NCBI RefSeq assembly: GCF_033473495.1
Contig: NC_088937.1
Coordinates: forward strand, 1,116,001 to 1,180,000
Direction of reading: 5' to 3'
Origin: Cercospora beticola
Lineage: Eukaryota > Ascomycota > Dothideomycetes > Mycosphaerellales > Mycosphaerellaceae
Length of the DNA stretch: 64,000 bases
Positions 33,584 through 45,172 of this stretch are shown here, piece after piece. The translations under genes and the position numbers were made by a program. Each line of letters opens with the position of its first letter. Position 1 is the stretch's first letter. A model generated the notes under the pieces. It searched no databases. It saw only the letters and a program-made list of their open reading frames with translations, and was not told the DNA's origin.

Positions 33584-35083
33584 ATGACCACTCTGCAGCC
33601 TCGCGCGCCGTACAGCGAAGCAGACCTCGCAAAGCTGTACCCGGCCAATCTGCAGCTGCAACAAGTCCAGATTCTCCTCCGCCATGGTGAACGCACACCC
33701 GTCTCAGCTCGCTTCCAGAACGCAGGTCTGCATGCAACTTGGCCATACTGTCGCACCGCCAACCAATTGGCGACAACTATTCTGGCCGCCGATGGCTCGT
33801 GGGATACTCTGCAATGGAAGCAAAGATTGGAGACGTTTGGCTCGGCGGACACGCCCAAGCTAGCGGCAGGTCCAAAGGGAGAGATCGATGCGGTGTGTCA
33901 ACTGGGACAGCTCACAGACAGAGGCAGAGAGACGACACTCGCACTGGGTCAGCGGATACGAACGCTCTATGTGAATCAACTCGGCTTCCTGCCGAGCTTC
34001 TTGGACGAACAGAACAAGTCAAAGATCAGTCTGCGAGCGACGCCGATACCAAGAGCATTGGAAAGCGTGCAACAGGCTTTCGTTGGCCTCTATCCTCCAG
34101 CCTCTCGCTCTCCTGGTCTGCTTCCTCTGCCCATCGTGCGACGAGCAATCCAGGATGAGACTCTCTTCCCCAACGAAAGCGGGTGCAAGCGGTTTGCAGA
34201 ACTCGCACACCAGTTTGCAGACCGTGCAGCCAAGCTGTGGAATGATACAGAAGAGATGGATTATACCAACAAGAAGATCGGGAAATGGATGCCCGAAGAG
34301 AGCCCCAAAGTGCAAGTGGATTCCCATCCTCGTCTTTCAGGTGTCATGGACTCCATCAATGCCACTTTGGCGCATGGTCCAAACACGAGGCTGCCTGCTG
34401 AGTTTTATGACGACAAAGTGCGCTCTCACGTCGATCGAATTTGCGTGGAAGAATGGTTTGCCGGGTACCAGGAGAGTACAGAGTACAGGAAGCTAGGCAT
34501 TGGCGGCCTTATCGGAGATCTCACCCAACGCATGGTCGAACACACTATAGGCACACCTAAGGAGGGTCAGGACGAGCCGCTCAACTTCAGCATGGCAGGC
34601 TGCCACGATACCACCATTGCCTCTGCTCTAGCTGCCCTTGGGGGCTTCGACCACCGGAACGATAAGTGGCCCAACTTCACATCAAATATCGCGTTTGAGT
34701 TGTTCAAGTCCAGAGATGCTCCTGCGACCCCTACAGGGCGAAGTAGCTCATCCTGGCTATCGTCACTCTTCTCATCGAAGTCCTCAGAGTCTGCCACGCG
34801 AGAACCGTTGCAAACGATGCCTCAAGCGACCAAACAGAAGCTCGAGGGCCATTATGTTCGTCTACGCTACAACGATAAGCCCATTGCTCTTCCATTCTGC
34901 AAAGCGCCAGGGAGACATTTGGAGGGAGATGAGACGTTTTGCACTCTGACTGCGTTCAAAGAAGCAGCAGATCTTGTCACGCCGAAGGATTGGAAGACCG
35001 AATGCAAGAGCAACCTTGGTACTACCGCTTTCCCGTCACAAATCGAGCCGCCGCCAGGAGTGTCGTCACAACAGAATCTATGA
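33584..35083 (+). CDS. Histidine-acid-phosphatase-family protein
   Basis: A single exon of 499 aa from the ATG of MTTLQPRAPYSE; an earlier in-frame ATG adds nine residues. It carries the branch-2 histidine phosphatase signature ILLRHGERTPVSARF (about 38-52) with the phosphate-accepting His, and the distal CHDTTIASALAALGGF with the catalytic His-Asp pair. No signal peptide is present, unlike secreted phytases, so an intracellular enzyme is likely, in the group of acid-phosphatase-like proteins. A Ser-rich insert (about 388-415) and a Pro-rich end look disordered. The substrate is unknown. Confidence 0.88.
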   Translation: MTTLQPRAPYSEADLAKLYPANLQLQQVQILLRHGERTPVSARFQNAGLHATWPYCRTANQLATTILAADGSWDTLQWKQRLETFGSADTPKLAAGPKGEIDAVCQLGQLTDRGRETTLALGQRIRTLYVNQLGFLPSFLDEQNKSKISLRATPIPRALESVQQAFVGLYPPASRSPGLLPLPIVRRAIQDETLFPNESGCKRFAELAHQFADRAAKLWNDTEEMDYTNKKIGKWMPEESPKVQVDSHPRLSGVMDSINATLAHGPNTRLPAEFYDDKVRSHVDRICVEEWFAGYQESTEYRKLGIGGLIGDLTQRMVEHTIGTPKEGQDEPLNFSMAGCHDTTIASALAALGGFDHRNDKWPNFTSNIAFELFKSRDAPATPTGRSSSSWLSSLFSSKSSESATREPLQTMPQATKQKLEGHYVRLRYNDKPIALPFCKAPGRHLEGDETFCTLTAFKEAADLVTPKDWKTECKSNLGTTAFPSQIEPPPGVSSQQNL

Positions 35084-37785
35084 GGATCTCGTCGACAGAT
35101 GATGTAGCAGTATGTGCTGAAGCATAGCAGAGCAAAAACAGACGCATGAATAGAGGATAAAGGCAGCATAAACAGCATAAACAGCATAGATGAAGAGTAG
35201 AAAGTCCGGCAGTGTTCCCCTACGGCCGACTTCTGAGACGCCGGAACTTGCAAGCTGCCTTCAATCACCAGATAGTCTTCCAGAGAAGGCATGCAACGGA
35301 TGTCCTGGTCACTCATTCGCCGTGTCAATTTCGCCATTCAATGGATCAATGTCTCTCTGCGACATTGTTCATATTCGGGGTTAGGCATTGCCTAATTCAA
35401 CACATCCCTACAAGCAATAATTGATGAGCCGCAGTCCAGATTCCAGACCTCGCTCGGGAGGAAGAGCCCTCGATTGCCCAGTCTCGTACTGCGAATTGTC
35501 GGACATTATGTGATGACTTATATGCCATGCTCTCGATCTCTCGCGTATTTTGCTATCGTGAGGTTTGAGCGAATCAAGCTTAGCAGATGAGTGGTGAGTT
35601 AGGATCCAGATCCGTGTCTCGCATCCCCCTTTCCGTCTCGCGGCGTTGAACGCGGTCAGCTTGGTAGGAAGTGTCTAGCGTACGAAGTGGTGTTACTAGG
35701 CAGCGAGCACCGCAGTTAATGAGGACGCCAACAGTAAGACAATATCTGGGCGGTGAAACTAGCAGTTTGCCAAGTAATTATCAATCAGTAAGCGATCCAG
35801 GACAGAAGTGCAGGGATAAGGCTTCCGAGGAGTTTCTGTGGACGGCTCGAATGTCGAACATTGGGAATGGTTCGGCTGCATGGCCGGTAAGTGATGTTGT
35901 GCATTTCGCATGGATCGAGCAGAAGTTAATCTCGTATTTTCTCCGAGTGAGGGAGCGAAATGTCGTCAATGTCAGCGCGTGTGAATGGTGGAATTTCGTA
36001 TAACGAATGACCGAATCACAGCGAGGAGGGAAGAAGGCTGTGCTTGTGATCCTGGTCTAGGTATCCTTACATTCGGCACGAAGTGGATTAGGGCCTTCGA
36101 AACAGTTGCGAGAGTTCCGAAATGGGATGCACATCCGGTCTCGGTTCGAGGAATCTGGACATTCGATTCCAAAACTCTATTGACTTCAACAGATCGAACC
36201 TTGAAGTGTCGTTCCTGCCGCGTGGTCACGAATGTCAATGATGCTGATGAAGTGAAGTCGTCGTATGCTCTTGCCTTTACGGCCGCCACACCGCGCGTTC
36301 TTGCTAGAAATGGGCGGCCGTTGTGGTTGGCTTGCGCGAAGGATGCAAGGGCCCGCGACCAAGCACTTTGTTCGCCGTTGCCATGCGAGTCTTGGCCGAC
36401 ATATTGCACAATTCTTCGATGAGTCTCGGTGATTGTCATCAACTAATTCCCTCAAACGCTCTCGACCTGGGCGAGCACGCCTTGTTATTATTGGAATGCG
36501 TACACCGCGAGATTGGCCCATGGTGTGAAAACTCCGCCGTCGACGATGCAATGTCGCTGGCCGCCGGGAGTCGGCAGATGGCTAAACGAACCATTAGTGC
36601 AGGAGCAGAGCGGCGTGGCAGTAGCGGAGGCGGCGTGGAAGGATGCACTCGCAGGCCAGGCGCACGATTTCCGCCCTGTTCCTTGGTCGTCACACAGCAC
36701 CTCGTGTCTCGTGCACCGCATGCGCAGAGTCCGGCCACGCACAACGAGCACAAACAGCGCCAGCAACGCGCGCATCCGCACGAAATGGGCGAATTGCGCG
36801 GTCACGCGATTTGACTTTGCGTGCACGACGGATCGCTGAAACGACACGATGGCTCTGCGAACAGCACACCGTCTGCCAACTGCGCAACACGTCGCCGCCC
36901 GCTCGAAGGTTCACCAAAATGCGTCATCCGCCCCCCGTCGGACCAGCATACAGCCAACGGGGCCACGCCGTCGAAGGCCCCAAAAACAACTCCCGCGTGG
37001 ACTTCCAGAGGCGGTCTAGTCAGGTACCAGACGCAACGCGGCTACACAGGCCAATCGGCTGCGCCGTGCGCATACAATCACGATTCGGGCAGATCTCCAT
37101 CACCTGCTTGCACGAACCAGATGCGAAAGACATTGCACCGTTGTGATGAGACCATTCCACTGCCTTCGTCGCAGCCTCTGTCGCGCGGTGTCTAGAGGGC
37201 GCTCTCGCACCACCGCCGCGCTGGTCGGCACATTGCGACGCGAGTTACGACAGCGGCGTCGCCCGTCAGCCCTCCCCTGAGAGGCGCACACCGTCAGTTC
37301 CGGCGTGAATCAAGCCTTGGTCCGCGCATGAGCCCCTAGTCAGCAATCTATGGATACGATAGGCCGGTCTGCACAACTTGCGCGAATGGGCCGGCAGAGA
37401 TTGCCTGCCAACTCAGGCCCCCACTGGATATCCATGCGGATCGCAATTTATGATTTCTGGGCCACTCACACCTGCCGGGACAAGCTTCGTGTGGATCTGC
37501 TACACACGCAGGATGCTGTTTCGGGCGTCGAACGGTTGCTGGTTACTGAGGCCGTCGCTACGCCTAGCGGAACGCCAGTCCACCCTGTCAGACTTCATAT
37601 GCTCACCTTCCCCAGCGTCCTATTCAACTCCTTCATCTGCCTTCTGACAGCTTTCTTTTGGAGATTCGTTCGTCGCCTTTTTGCTTTCGAGCAGCTTACA
37701 CTCTTTCATTGCAGTCACTCACTAACGATCACTCCGTGGTCACTTACATTCTTTTCTTAATTTTTAACAATACGAGTGCTTCAAA
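35084..37785. other. 2.7-kb gene-poor region before the wall-protein gene
   Basis: No supportable gene. A short direct repeat of ATAAACAGC occurs near 35165-35190. Open frames at 35985..36422 (plus) and 35972..36442 (minus) overlap each other antisense and lack family features; one at 36643..37146 is Arg-rich and looks like chance in GC-rich DNA. The last several hundred bp, with pyrimidine-rich tracts (for example near 37620-37760), probably form the promoter and 5' leader of the GPI-type protein. Confidence 0.45.
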
Positions 37786-39775
37786 ATGATGAAGAACATC
37801 GCCCTTATGGGCCTTGCCTCCGTGGCAATGGCCGCCGCTCCACCATCGTACGGTGCTGAGCCGGTGAACCCTCCACCTGCCTATGGCGTTCCAAGCAGCA
37901 GCTCGACTGCGACCACACCGAACTCGCCGGTCGCTCCAAGCAGCAGCCACCCTGCTCCTCCGCCATATGGAGTTCCAAGCAGCTCGACCGCGACCACACC
38001 AAATTCGCCCGTCAAGCCAAGCAGCAGCAGCCACCCTGCTCCTCCACCATACTTGGTCCAGAGCAGCAGCACTGCTACCACACCAAACTCTCCAGTCAAG
38101 CCAACTACCAGCAGCATTCCTGCTCCTCCACCATATGGCGACAAGAGCTCTTCTTCTTCCACTGCTACCACTCCAAGCTCGCCAAACCAGCCTACCGACA
38201 CTACTGTAAGTAAAGTGATAGGTGGAAGCCCTGGTCCAGCCATCACATGTGAGAAAGTGACTATTGCTTACACCTATTGATTAGTGCACTGAGGAGCTTA
38301 CTACCCTCGTGTCCTCGTCGACCCACCCAGGCTACCCAGTCACCACGAGCGTCAGCAAGCCAGTCTCGTCCGGTACCACACCAAACGGTCCATACCCACC
38401 AAAGAGCACCGAGACCAAGCCTGTCTCCTCCGGCACCACACCGAACAGCCCATACCCACCAAAGAGCAGTGAGACGAAGCCAGCGACTTACCCAGTTTCG
38501 TCGGGCACCACTCCAAGCTCTCCACAACCACCAAAGAGCACTGAGACCGATTGCGAGGAGAGCACCACCCCAGGCAAGCCAACTCAGCCAGCAACTTACG
38601 CTGTGCCACCTCCGGAGTCCAAGTCTACCGGCACAACTCCTGGCAGCCCTGAGAACCCGAAGACTTACCCAGCTCCTCCTCCATATGGTGGCAAGTCCTC
38701 CACTGTTTCCGTGCCAAGCAAGCCAGAGACCACTGCTCCAGCCCAACCACCAAAGGAGCACACTACCATCACGAGCAAGATCTACACAACCAAGACTCTC
38801 TATCAAACTACCGTGATCACCCTCAGCAACACTGTTATCACCAAGACTTTTGCTCAGTCGACCACCGTCGTGCCACAGCCTCCAGCTGGCACTTCGCCAT
38901 CCAGCCCAAACCAGCCCCCAACTTATGGCAAGCCTCCGGCTGGCGAGCAGCCAAAGCCATCGAGCCCATCATCTCCTGAGCAGCCTGGCACTCTCCCACC
39001 ATCTGGACCAAAGACCCACACCGAGACCAAGACCGTTTTTGTCACTCTGCCCTGCGACCAGTGCGTGCAGACCAAGACTCTCGTCCCAGTCCCACCTCCA
39101 GCTGCCACCACACCAACTACCCCAGGCTCTCCAGGCCAGTACCCTCCTGCCGGCGAGCAGCCAAAGCCTTCTACTCCGTCTTCGCCAAACTCTCCTCCTA
39201 GCTACGGTCAGCCTCCGGCCGGCGAGCAGCCAAAGCCATCCACACCGTCTTCGCCAAACTCTCCTCCTAGCTATGGCCAGCCTCCGGCCGGCGAGCAGCC
39301 AAAGCCATCCACACCGTCTTCTCCAAACTCGCCTCCAAGCTACGGTCAACCTCCTGCCGGCGAGCAGCCATCGAGCCCATCGGGCCCTCAGCCAACCTCC
39401 GCTTGCCCTGCTCCAGGTTCGACCGACAGCCAGGGAAGGTACTCTTGCAACCCAGCTCACGCATACCCAACGGGCCAGACTTGCAAGATGACTGATGGAT
39501 GCTACTACCTTGAGTACCCAAAGAACACTCCTCCAACCTACTCTCCTCCTCAGCCATCCACTCCTAGCAGCCCAGAGCAGCCTGGTAACAACCCACCTTC
39601 TTATGGCCAGCCACCAAAATACGCGGGCGGAAACGGCACTACCCCTTACGGCCCAACTGGCACTGGCTCTGTTACTAAGCCATCTACCCCTATCGCCTAC
39701 ACTGGCTCAGCCTCTGCTGCTAAGCCAGTCATCGGTTTGATGGCCGGTATTGCTGCCCTTGTCGCTTTCGCATAA
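37786..39775 (+). CDS. Secreted Ser/Thr/Pro-rich GPI-type cell-wall protein with tandem repeats
   Basis: Two exons, 37786..38205 and 38285..39775, with a 79-bp intron (GTAAGT..TAG); 636 aa. It begins with a signal peptide (MMKNIALMGLASVAMAAAPP) and ends in a hydrophobic tail after small residues (SASAAKPVIGLMAGIAALVAF), the pattern of a GPI-anchor signal. The body has STATTPNSPVKPSSSSHPAP repeats, several SSGTTPNSPYPPKS units, and three near-perfect 23-residue PPAGEQPKPSTPSSPNS-type repeats. Two stretches resemble wall-protein modules: TKIYTTKTLYQTTVITL-like Thr runs and a Cys-containing DSQGRYSCNPAHAYPTGQ part. No enzyme domain is seen; O-glycosylated structural or adhesive role is inferred. 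Confidence 0.88.
39143..39349 (+). repeat. Three 69-bp in-frame tandem repeats
   Basis: Copies begin at 39143, 39212 and 39281, with a partial fourth copy at 39350. Each encodes PPAGEQPKPSTPSSPNSPPS plus YGQ. An earlier diverged copy (KPPAGEQPKPSSPSSPEQPG) lies near 38930. Length is a multiple of three, so gain or loss would keep frame. Confidence 0.9.
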
Positions 39776-40634
39776 GCGCATGATTCTATGAACGCTTAGA
39801 ACGACGGGTCATTTGCTGTACATCTTCAAGCGAAGCGAATGTCAACTATCACCGATGGGAACTATTCTAGGACCTAATAGAAGAATCCTCCATAATGCAT
39901 GTTGCGATCGAACAAATGCAGTGGAGAGAGCTATATGGAAATCGGCAATTTTTACTTTTAACGACATGACGGGTCTCTGTTGGTTCACGTTCAGCTGCGA
40001 GTTGTCTTTTCCTGCGCTCGTCGGCGGTCATGGACTGACTGCAATCTCTTTGGATAGTTGTTGCTCTTTGAAATTATCTTTCATGTTCATAATTTTCACT
40101 ATAGATCTCACGCTGTCCGCGCTTCTGCATATGGAGTGATATTTTGACTGACTTGCTCGCCTACTTCCAACTTTCCATTTGGTCCCAGCAATGGCTGATC
40201 ACGTCACTTATCAGCTGGTCTTAGTCGGCACGATGAAAAGTGGACTTGAATGAAATTGCGTGTTTCACAGTACGGCACATGCTTGCTGGGCTTTTCTCGG
40301 CTTCCGATCGGTCCCATTTTCGTCACATTTCTTGTTCCGTGATGACAGCGTTAGCCTGCGAATCATTGAAACAGGTGTGATTTTGAACTGCCGTGTAGCT
40401 GATGTCAGATCATTCGAATAGTTCTTGATGAGAATGAATTTCAGATGCCGTTCATAGTTCTTTGAGCCCCGCGACGAATCGCCAATTCAGTGAACAAATT
40501 GCAAGTTCATGATCAGTCGTAGGTTCATCAGATCTAACTACACGTTACCGCAAAATGCCTACTCATCGATGTCTGTGAAGACGATCCTTCTGTTTGGTTC
40601 ATCTCGGTTCGTTCTTATGCATGTTTCGTCAAAG
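39776..40634. other. Convergent AT-rich intergenic region
   Basis: About 860 bp between two stop codons, T-rich on the plus strand. It should contain the 3' UTRs of the wall-protein and LCAT-like genes. No gene or RNA is evident. Confidence 0.4.
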
Positions 40635-43244
40635 TCATACTGTTCCCATCCCAAGGCCTTTCCTTCCCGCGCTGATGATTGCATTGAGGCATTTTCCAAC
40701 AGCCTCTAGATCACCTAATAATGTTACATGTCCTCGTTCCGAACTCACGATTCCTCCGCGTGCGACGCGATAGCCTTTGGGAGCCATGGCGGCTTTGGCT
40801 AGAACGACTCCGTCTCCGCTGGCGAATGCGAGCTCGTCATATGAGTCGGCGTGTCTGATGCCTTCTCTTCCGTCGATTTTGGCGCCTACTACGGTTGGTG
40901 TGCTTCTGCCGTAGATGACGGCAATTGGTGGATATGCATTGGTCTTGTCGTGTTCGGGGTTGTATGCAAGCTCTTCTTTGAATTTCTTCACGCTTGCCAA
41001 TGTTCTTGTAAGGTAAGCAATTGCTTTCTCACGTGGTATTGTGACTGCCGTCCGCACGGAAGGCACATCTGTTGTGTTAGAGGCCCCGCCTTTGTCGATG
41101 TTTCCATTCGCCATCGCCACATCGCTGCTCTGTCCACCATTTTCCATCGTGTCTGGTACTTCTGCGCCTCCCACGCTAGTGATTTTCGCCAAATCGGCAG
41201 AACTCTTGCTGCTCTTCCGCCCAGGCATAGGAAAATTTGGGAGCGCACTCGCGACCGAGCTCATGTAACCAGCAATGCCTGTGGGCTTTGGCGTTTGTGA
41301 TAGAGGTGGCAGAGGTCGGCCAACGCATGGCGAGAGACGGCCGTCGATCCAGGTCTGGGGATCGAAGAAGTCTACTGGGTACTCCTCTTTTGTGTTCTTG
41401 TCAACGAAACATCTCCCATCGAGTGGAAGCAACGCGAAGCTGGTACGGATCGTAAAGTTGACTTGTGCTGTTAATACGCGATCGCTCAACAGCACTTCAT
41501 CACCATTTCTGAGAGGCCCAAGAATGTTGACGCAAGTTTGGGGTACGCCAGCGTACACAACTCCGCGGAACAGCTCTGGACGCTGATTCACAGCATGTCT
41601 CGTGATGAGCCCTCCGAGCGAGTGTGCGATAACCGTAGCTCCCCTGGCTTCCTTCGGTACACCAGGCTGATTACACGGCAGTCCCTCGAGAGACTTGATA
41701 AGTTGCCTGGATAGATAAGCAGGATGTAGCCGCCAATCATACCCGTAGTCGTGCACTCTCAGCAGACCCCTGCGAGCGTTCTCGCATGCTCGGAGACGTT
41801 TGAACAATCGCCTCGAAATGTCAACAGGTCCGATGTGAGTCAGCATGCCACCTGGGATGACTTTCTCTGTAGCTTTCTCATCTGCGTCTTCCTCTAACCC
41901 CACCTCTAAGTCCACCTTACGAAGGTTAAGACCAACTTTTATCGGTACCCATAGCTGTCGATGTGGTGGCTCGGCAGATCGCAGTATGCTACCTCTATAC
42001 CCGCCGAGAACTACCACATCACCGTCAAGTTGCTCGAGGGCACGATGGAAGTGGGGATGGCTTGTGGCTTTGTCGACTCCAGCATCAGCGATTGCAGCCC
42101 GGGCAGAAGTATATGGTTGTCGAGTTATGGGGTCTACCGGCCTTGATTTGGACTGGTAATGCTGACTGTAGCTATATCGCTGACTAGACTTCGATGTCGC
42201 CGAGTCTGACCTTTCCCGAGTGAAGAAGTCAGGTGTCAGATTGGAGACGTTGATCGAGGATATGGACGATATTGATGGCATGCTGATTCTGGAATCTGCC
42301 AAACTGTCTTTGATCGCTTTGAGTCGACTATTGACCTGCTCAGACACATGCTCGAAGCGACTATCATCGCCAAGACTGGAGGCTGTGGACAATGTTCTCT
42401 GTGTTACGAGTGAGGTATCTGAAGTGCTTCTGCGCAATATTTCAGGGGGTCTCGTAGGCGTATGCTTCAACTGCAGATTGCTTGGTAAATCTCCCAATTG
42501 GTTTCGATCGTCGTCGGCGCCCGCTTCCGGCACATGTGCGCGACTTGATGCGGGGCGTCGCCCAGTTGGAGTTCGACTCCGCGACTCTGGTATGTCTGGT
42601 GTGCTAGAACGAGTCCATGCACCTAGCGTAGACCGTCGTTTAGAAGCAGGAGAACTCGACCTCTCGGTTTTATCGCCTTCCTGCGAGAAAATCGATGCAA
42701 TGGAGCCTTTCTTCGAGAATGTCGGCAGGCCAGCGAATAGCGACTTTGACCCGCTCTCGGGGCCTGATGAAGCTCTACGCCTGACAAACGAGAATCCATC
42801 GCGGAGGATCGACTTTGTTAGACTAGGTCTCTCTTTCTCTGGCTGCGTAAAGCCAGCCCTCCAGGGAGAGGGCGGTGCAAATGCTGGCCCATCATTCAAA
42901 CCTGGAGGTGTCTGGCCATACTTGCCATCCGAAGGATCTACTTCGTCCGGCGACTCAGCAATAGGTGGCGTGTCGTTGTCAAAGGCACCATCGAAATAGC
43001 CGCCGGTTTGCAGGGCCGCAGCTTTAACAGCGGCCGGCGTTGTAGGCGATATCAGTCGCGACTGTTCCCGTCCGATGCTGACACCGATCGCACCCCGGAC
43101 ATCATTCTCAGGCTCTGGATCGTGACCAGGAGACTCGTCCTCGGAAGAGGTTGCGTTGTTGTCAGCAAGGAGAGTGTTGTATTGGATGCTCTCCAGCGCT
43201 CGAGATCGTCGCGCGGGCTGCTGGATTTGCTGGACTGCACTCAT
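40635..43244 (-). CDS. LCAT-like lipase/acyltransferase with long disordered N-terminus
   Basis: A single-exon 869-aa protein. The first about 390 residues are Ser/Pro/Arg-rich and look disordered, with many phospho-acceptor-like RSxS sites. The alpha/beta hydrolase follows: DGDVVVLGGYRGSILRS (the LCAT-type early glycine loop), LRVHDYGYDWR (common in this family), VIAHSLGGLITRHAVNQRPE (nucleophile Ser in HSLGG) and later PPIAVIYGRSTPTVVGAKI near a candidate Asp. A Ser-rich linker splits the fold after about residue 650. No signal peptide or clear membrane helix is seen, so a cytosolic or peripheral membrane enzyme is likely. It may act on phospholipids; the substrate is inferred from family only. 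Confidence 0.82.
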   Translation of the reverse strand: MSAVQQIQQPARRSRALESIQYNTLLADNNATSSEDESPGHDPEPENDVRGAIGVSIGREQSRLISPTTPAAVKAAALQTGGYFDGAFDNDTPPIAESPDEVDPSDGKYGQTPPGLNDGPAFAPPSPWRAGFTQPEKERPSLTKSILRDGFSFVRRRASSGPESGSKSLFAGLPTFSKKGSIASIFSQEGDKTERSSSPASKRRSTLGAWTRSSTPDIPESRSRTPTGRRPASSRAHVPEAGADDDRNQLGDLPSNLQLKHTPTRPPEILRRSTSDTSLVTQRTLSTASSLGDDSRFEHVSEQVNSRLKAIKDSLADSRISMPSISSISSINVSNLTPDFFTRERSDSATSKSSQRYSYSQHYQSKSRPVDPITRQPYTSARAAIADAGVDKATSHPHFHRALEQLDGDVVVLGGYRGSILRSAEPPHRQLWVPIKVGLNLRKVDLEVGLEEDADEKATEKVIPGGMLTHIGPVDISRRLFKRLRACENARRGLLRVHDYGYDWRLHPAYLSRQLIKSLEGLPCNQPGVPKEARGATVIAHSLGGLITRHAVNQRPELFRGVVYAGVPQTCVNILGPLRNGDEVLLSDRVLTAQVNFTIRTSFALLPLDGRCFVDKNTKEEYPVDFFDPQTWIDGRLSPCVGRPLPPLSQTPKPTGIAGYMSSVASALPNFPMPGRKSSKSSADLAKITSVGGAEVPDTMENGGQSSDVAMANGNIDKGGASNTTDVPSVRTAVTIPREKAIAYLTRTLASVKKFKEELAYNPEHDKTNAYPPIAVIYGRSTPTVVGAKIDGREGIRHADSYDELAFASGDGVVLAKAAMAPKGYRVARGGIVSSERGHVTLLGDLEAVGKCLNAIISAGRKGLGMGTV

Positions 43245-45172
43245 GTTGAATCCACGTCCAAAGAGCCTTCATAGAAACACAGTTCGAGTTTCGGGATCAC
43301 AAGAACTTCCAAGCAGTCCAAGTTATTTCTTGTTGGACGTGCCGATCCTCAAATCGGGAGCGGCGCAAGGATTCGGGCGAGGCTGTGCCATGGAAGATGC
43401 ATCTCTGCGCGGTCGAAGCAGATCCTTCTCGTCATTCCTTCGGCAGCAGGATGCAGCAGCAGGAGCGGAGGAAGTAAAGTGGTGGACGGTTGGGTGGATG
43501 GCCGCTAGAACTAATCATGTCATCACTGCTTGCATAAAATTCCCGGACGTAGAATCTAGCCTGCACACTGGGTCTGCCGGACACCCGTGGCCCTGTTTGG
43601 GCCAGGATCCGCGGAAGTCGCGATTGGAGCGGACAGATCGTCCGTTGCCTGCCCCGTGTCAGCACTTCTGCAGACGGTCAAGGCGAGACCGTTCCCAAAC
43701 TCGGCGATTGTAGAAGGCGCCGTGGTGTCATAGTCATCAGACAGTCTGGACATTTGATGCTTTCGATGCTGGCACGAGCCCAGCAACCAGCTCCACACAT
43801 GCATGAACGAATACGCTCGTACCTGCCATCGGCTCCGAAATTTCGCAAATACGCAAATACGCAGGCGTGCGCACGGTGTGCTATCTCTGAACAGCAAGCT
43901 AAAGACAGCTACGGCCTCCGCCCACGCGAGCGGCATATTCAAAGTCCGGATGCCGAATCCGTCACAGGCAGCGCAGCTGAGGTTATCGGTGCAATCGGTC
44001 TCACAGTGTCATAGGCTCAGGGCTCTCGCGACAACATCACAGGTGTCAAGTGTTAAGGTGTCAATTACCTAACTACATAGGACTTTGCTGAGCTGCCCGT
44101 GATGCTCTCACATCGACCAAGGCCTTTTGCGGTCTCCAACTCTGGGTCACGCAGTCTCGAAGCCTATTTCTGGGTGAAAAAGCCAGACTGTGCCTCGAAA
44201 TTGACCCGTTCATGATCAATCGATGCCTGTGATCGCTGTTGTGCTTGAGCCTGTGCAGAGAGATGAAGACAGGAGGCGCGGTGGACAGCCTCGCAGCATC
44301 TCGACCTCTCAGCTCCGAGTGTCCAAACAGCTTCGCGCGTATGTGTCCATTTCTCCAGCCAATACAAAATCCTGCACTATTGACGTGTCCTGCCCCAGGC
44401 GCTATGCTGCTGCCATTGGCCCCCTCTTCTACCACGCCCTGCCAACCAAGCCTGTGCAGCTGGAAGAGAGGACGAGTCAAGGCGTTCAGACTTGCAATAT
44501 CTGTTCTTATGTGGCGCTGTCTGTCGAGCTCCTGAGAGTGTGTTGCATAGCAATGTACACGTCCTGTAGAGACGCTCGCCTGGAGCCAGGCACTGAAGAC
44601 TAGTCGTGCGGTAGATAAGGATTCAGCCCAGGATCCGCGGACCGCTTGCAGGCCTCGTAGAACCGTGAAATGAGTTGCTGCTCGTGCAACCTGCTGCGTG
44701 GTGTCTTTATCGGCGCATGATGATTGATGCTGACGCGTATGAGACCTGCTCGCAGCAGTTCAGACGAAACCAAAAACAAAGCAAGCAAGAAGCCGCATCG
44801 ACATGCCCTTCTTGGCGAATCTTGGCCGATGCTTAGCTGCTCCGCATTTCGCACTGTCATAAAAACGTGCACCAGCGATACTTGATAGGCAACGCTTCCT
44901 CCTTACTCCTCACTCCGGCAATCATATCTGCACGCCATGTGCAGCCATTGGAGGGCAAGCACGCTTGTTCCTACTGATTTGGGACCAGCGTGATAGCTCC
45001 TCTCAGGTACGACCGGCTGAGCCCACGGCAAGATCGCCACGTGCGAGTACTCTCAAATGGCGCCAGCATCTGGTCTCCTCCATCATGCCATGACCTGGTA
45101 TATGCCCTGAGAGCAACAAGTTCATCAAATACCCAATATTCGAAGGATACCTCAGTCTCTACAGCAATCGAA
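43245..45172. other. 1.9-kb gene-poor region upstream of both LCAT-like gene and permease
   Basis: A divergent region between two start codons. I found no gene. A minus frame at 44600..44872 ends in a plausible-looking peptide (RFYEACKRSADPGLNPYLPH) but lacks convincing exons upstream. The permease-proximal part contains a CACGTG at about 45039. Confidence 0.4.

Noticed and set aside
35972..36442. Overlapping sense and antisense ORFs of about 145-156 aa
   Set aside because: Both frames are open over the same DNA, with no family features, no plausible domain and odd composition; likely chance in GC-rich sequence.
36643..37146. 167-aa Arg-rich ORF
   Set aside because: Typical product of GC-rich non-coding sequence; nothing recognisable and no start context.
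44600..44872. 90-aa minus ORF ending in RFYEACKRSADPGLNPYLPH
   Set aside because: The last segment looks protein-like, but I could not assemble upstream exons with good splice sites or name a family.
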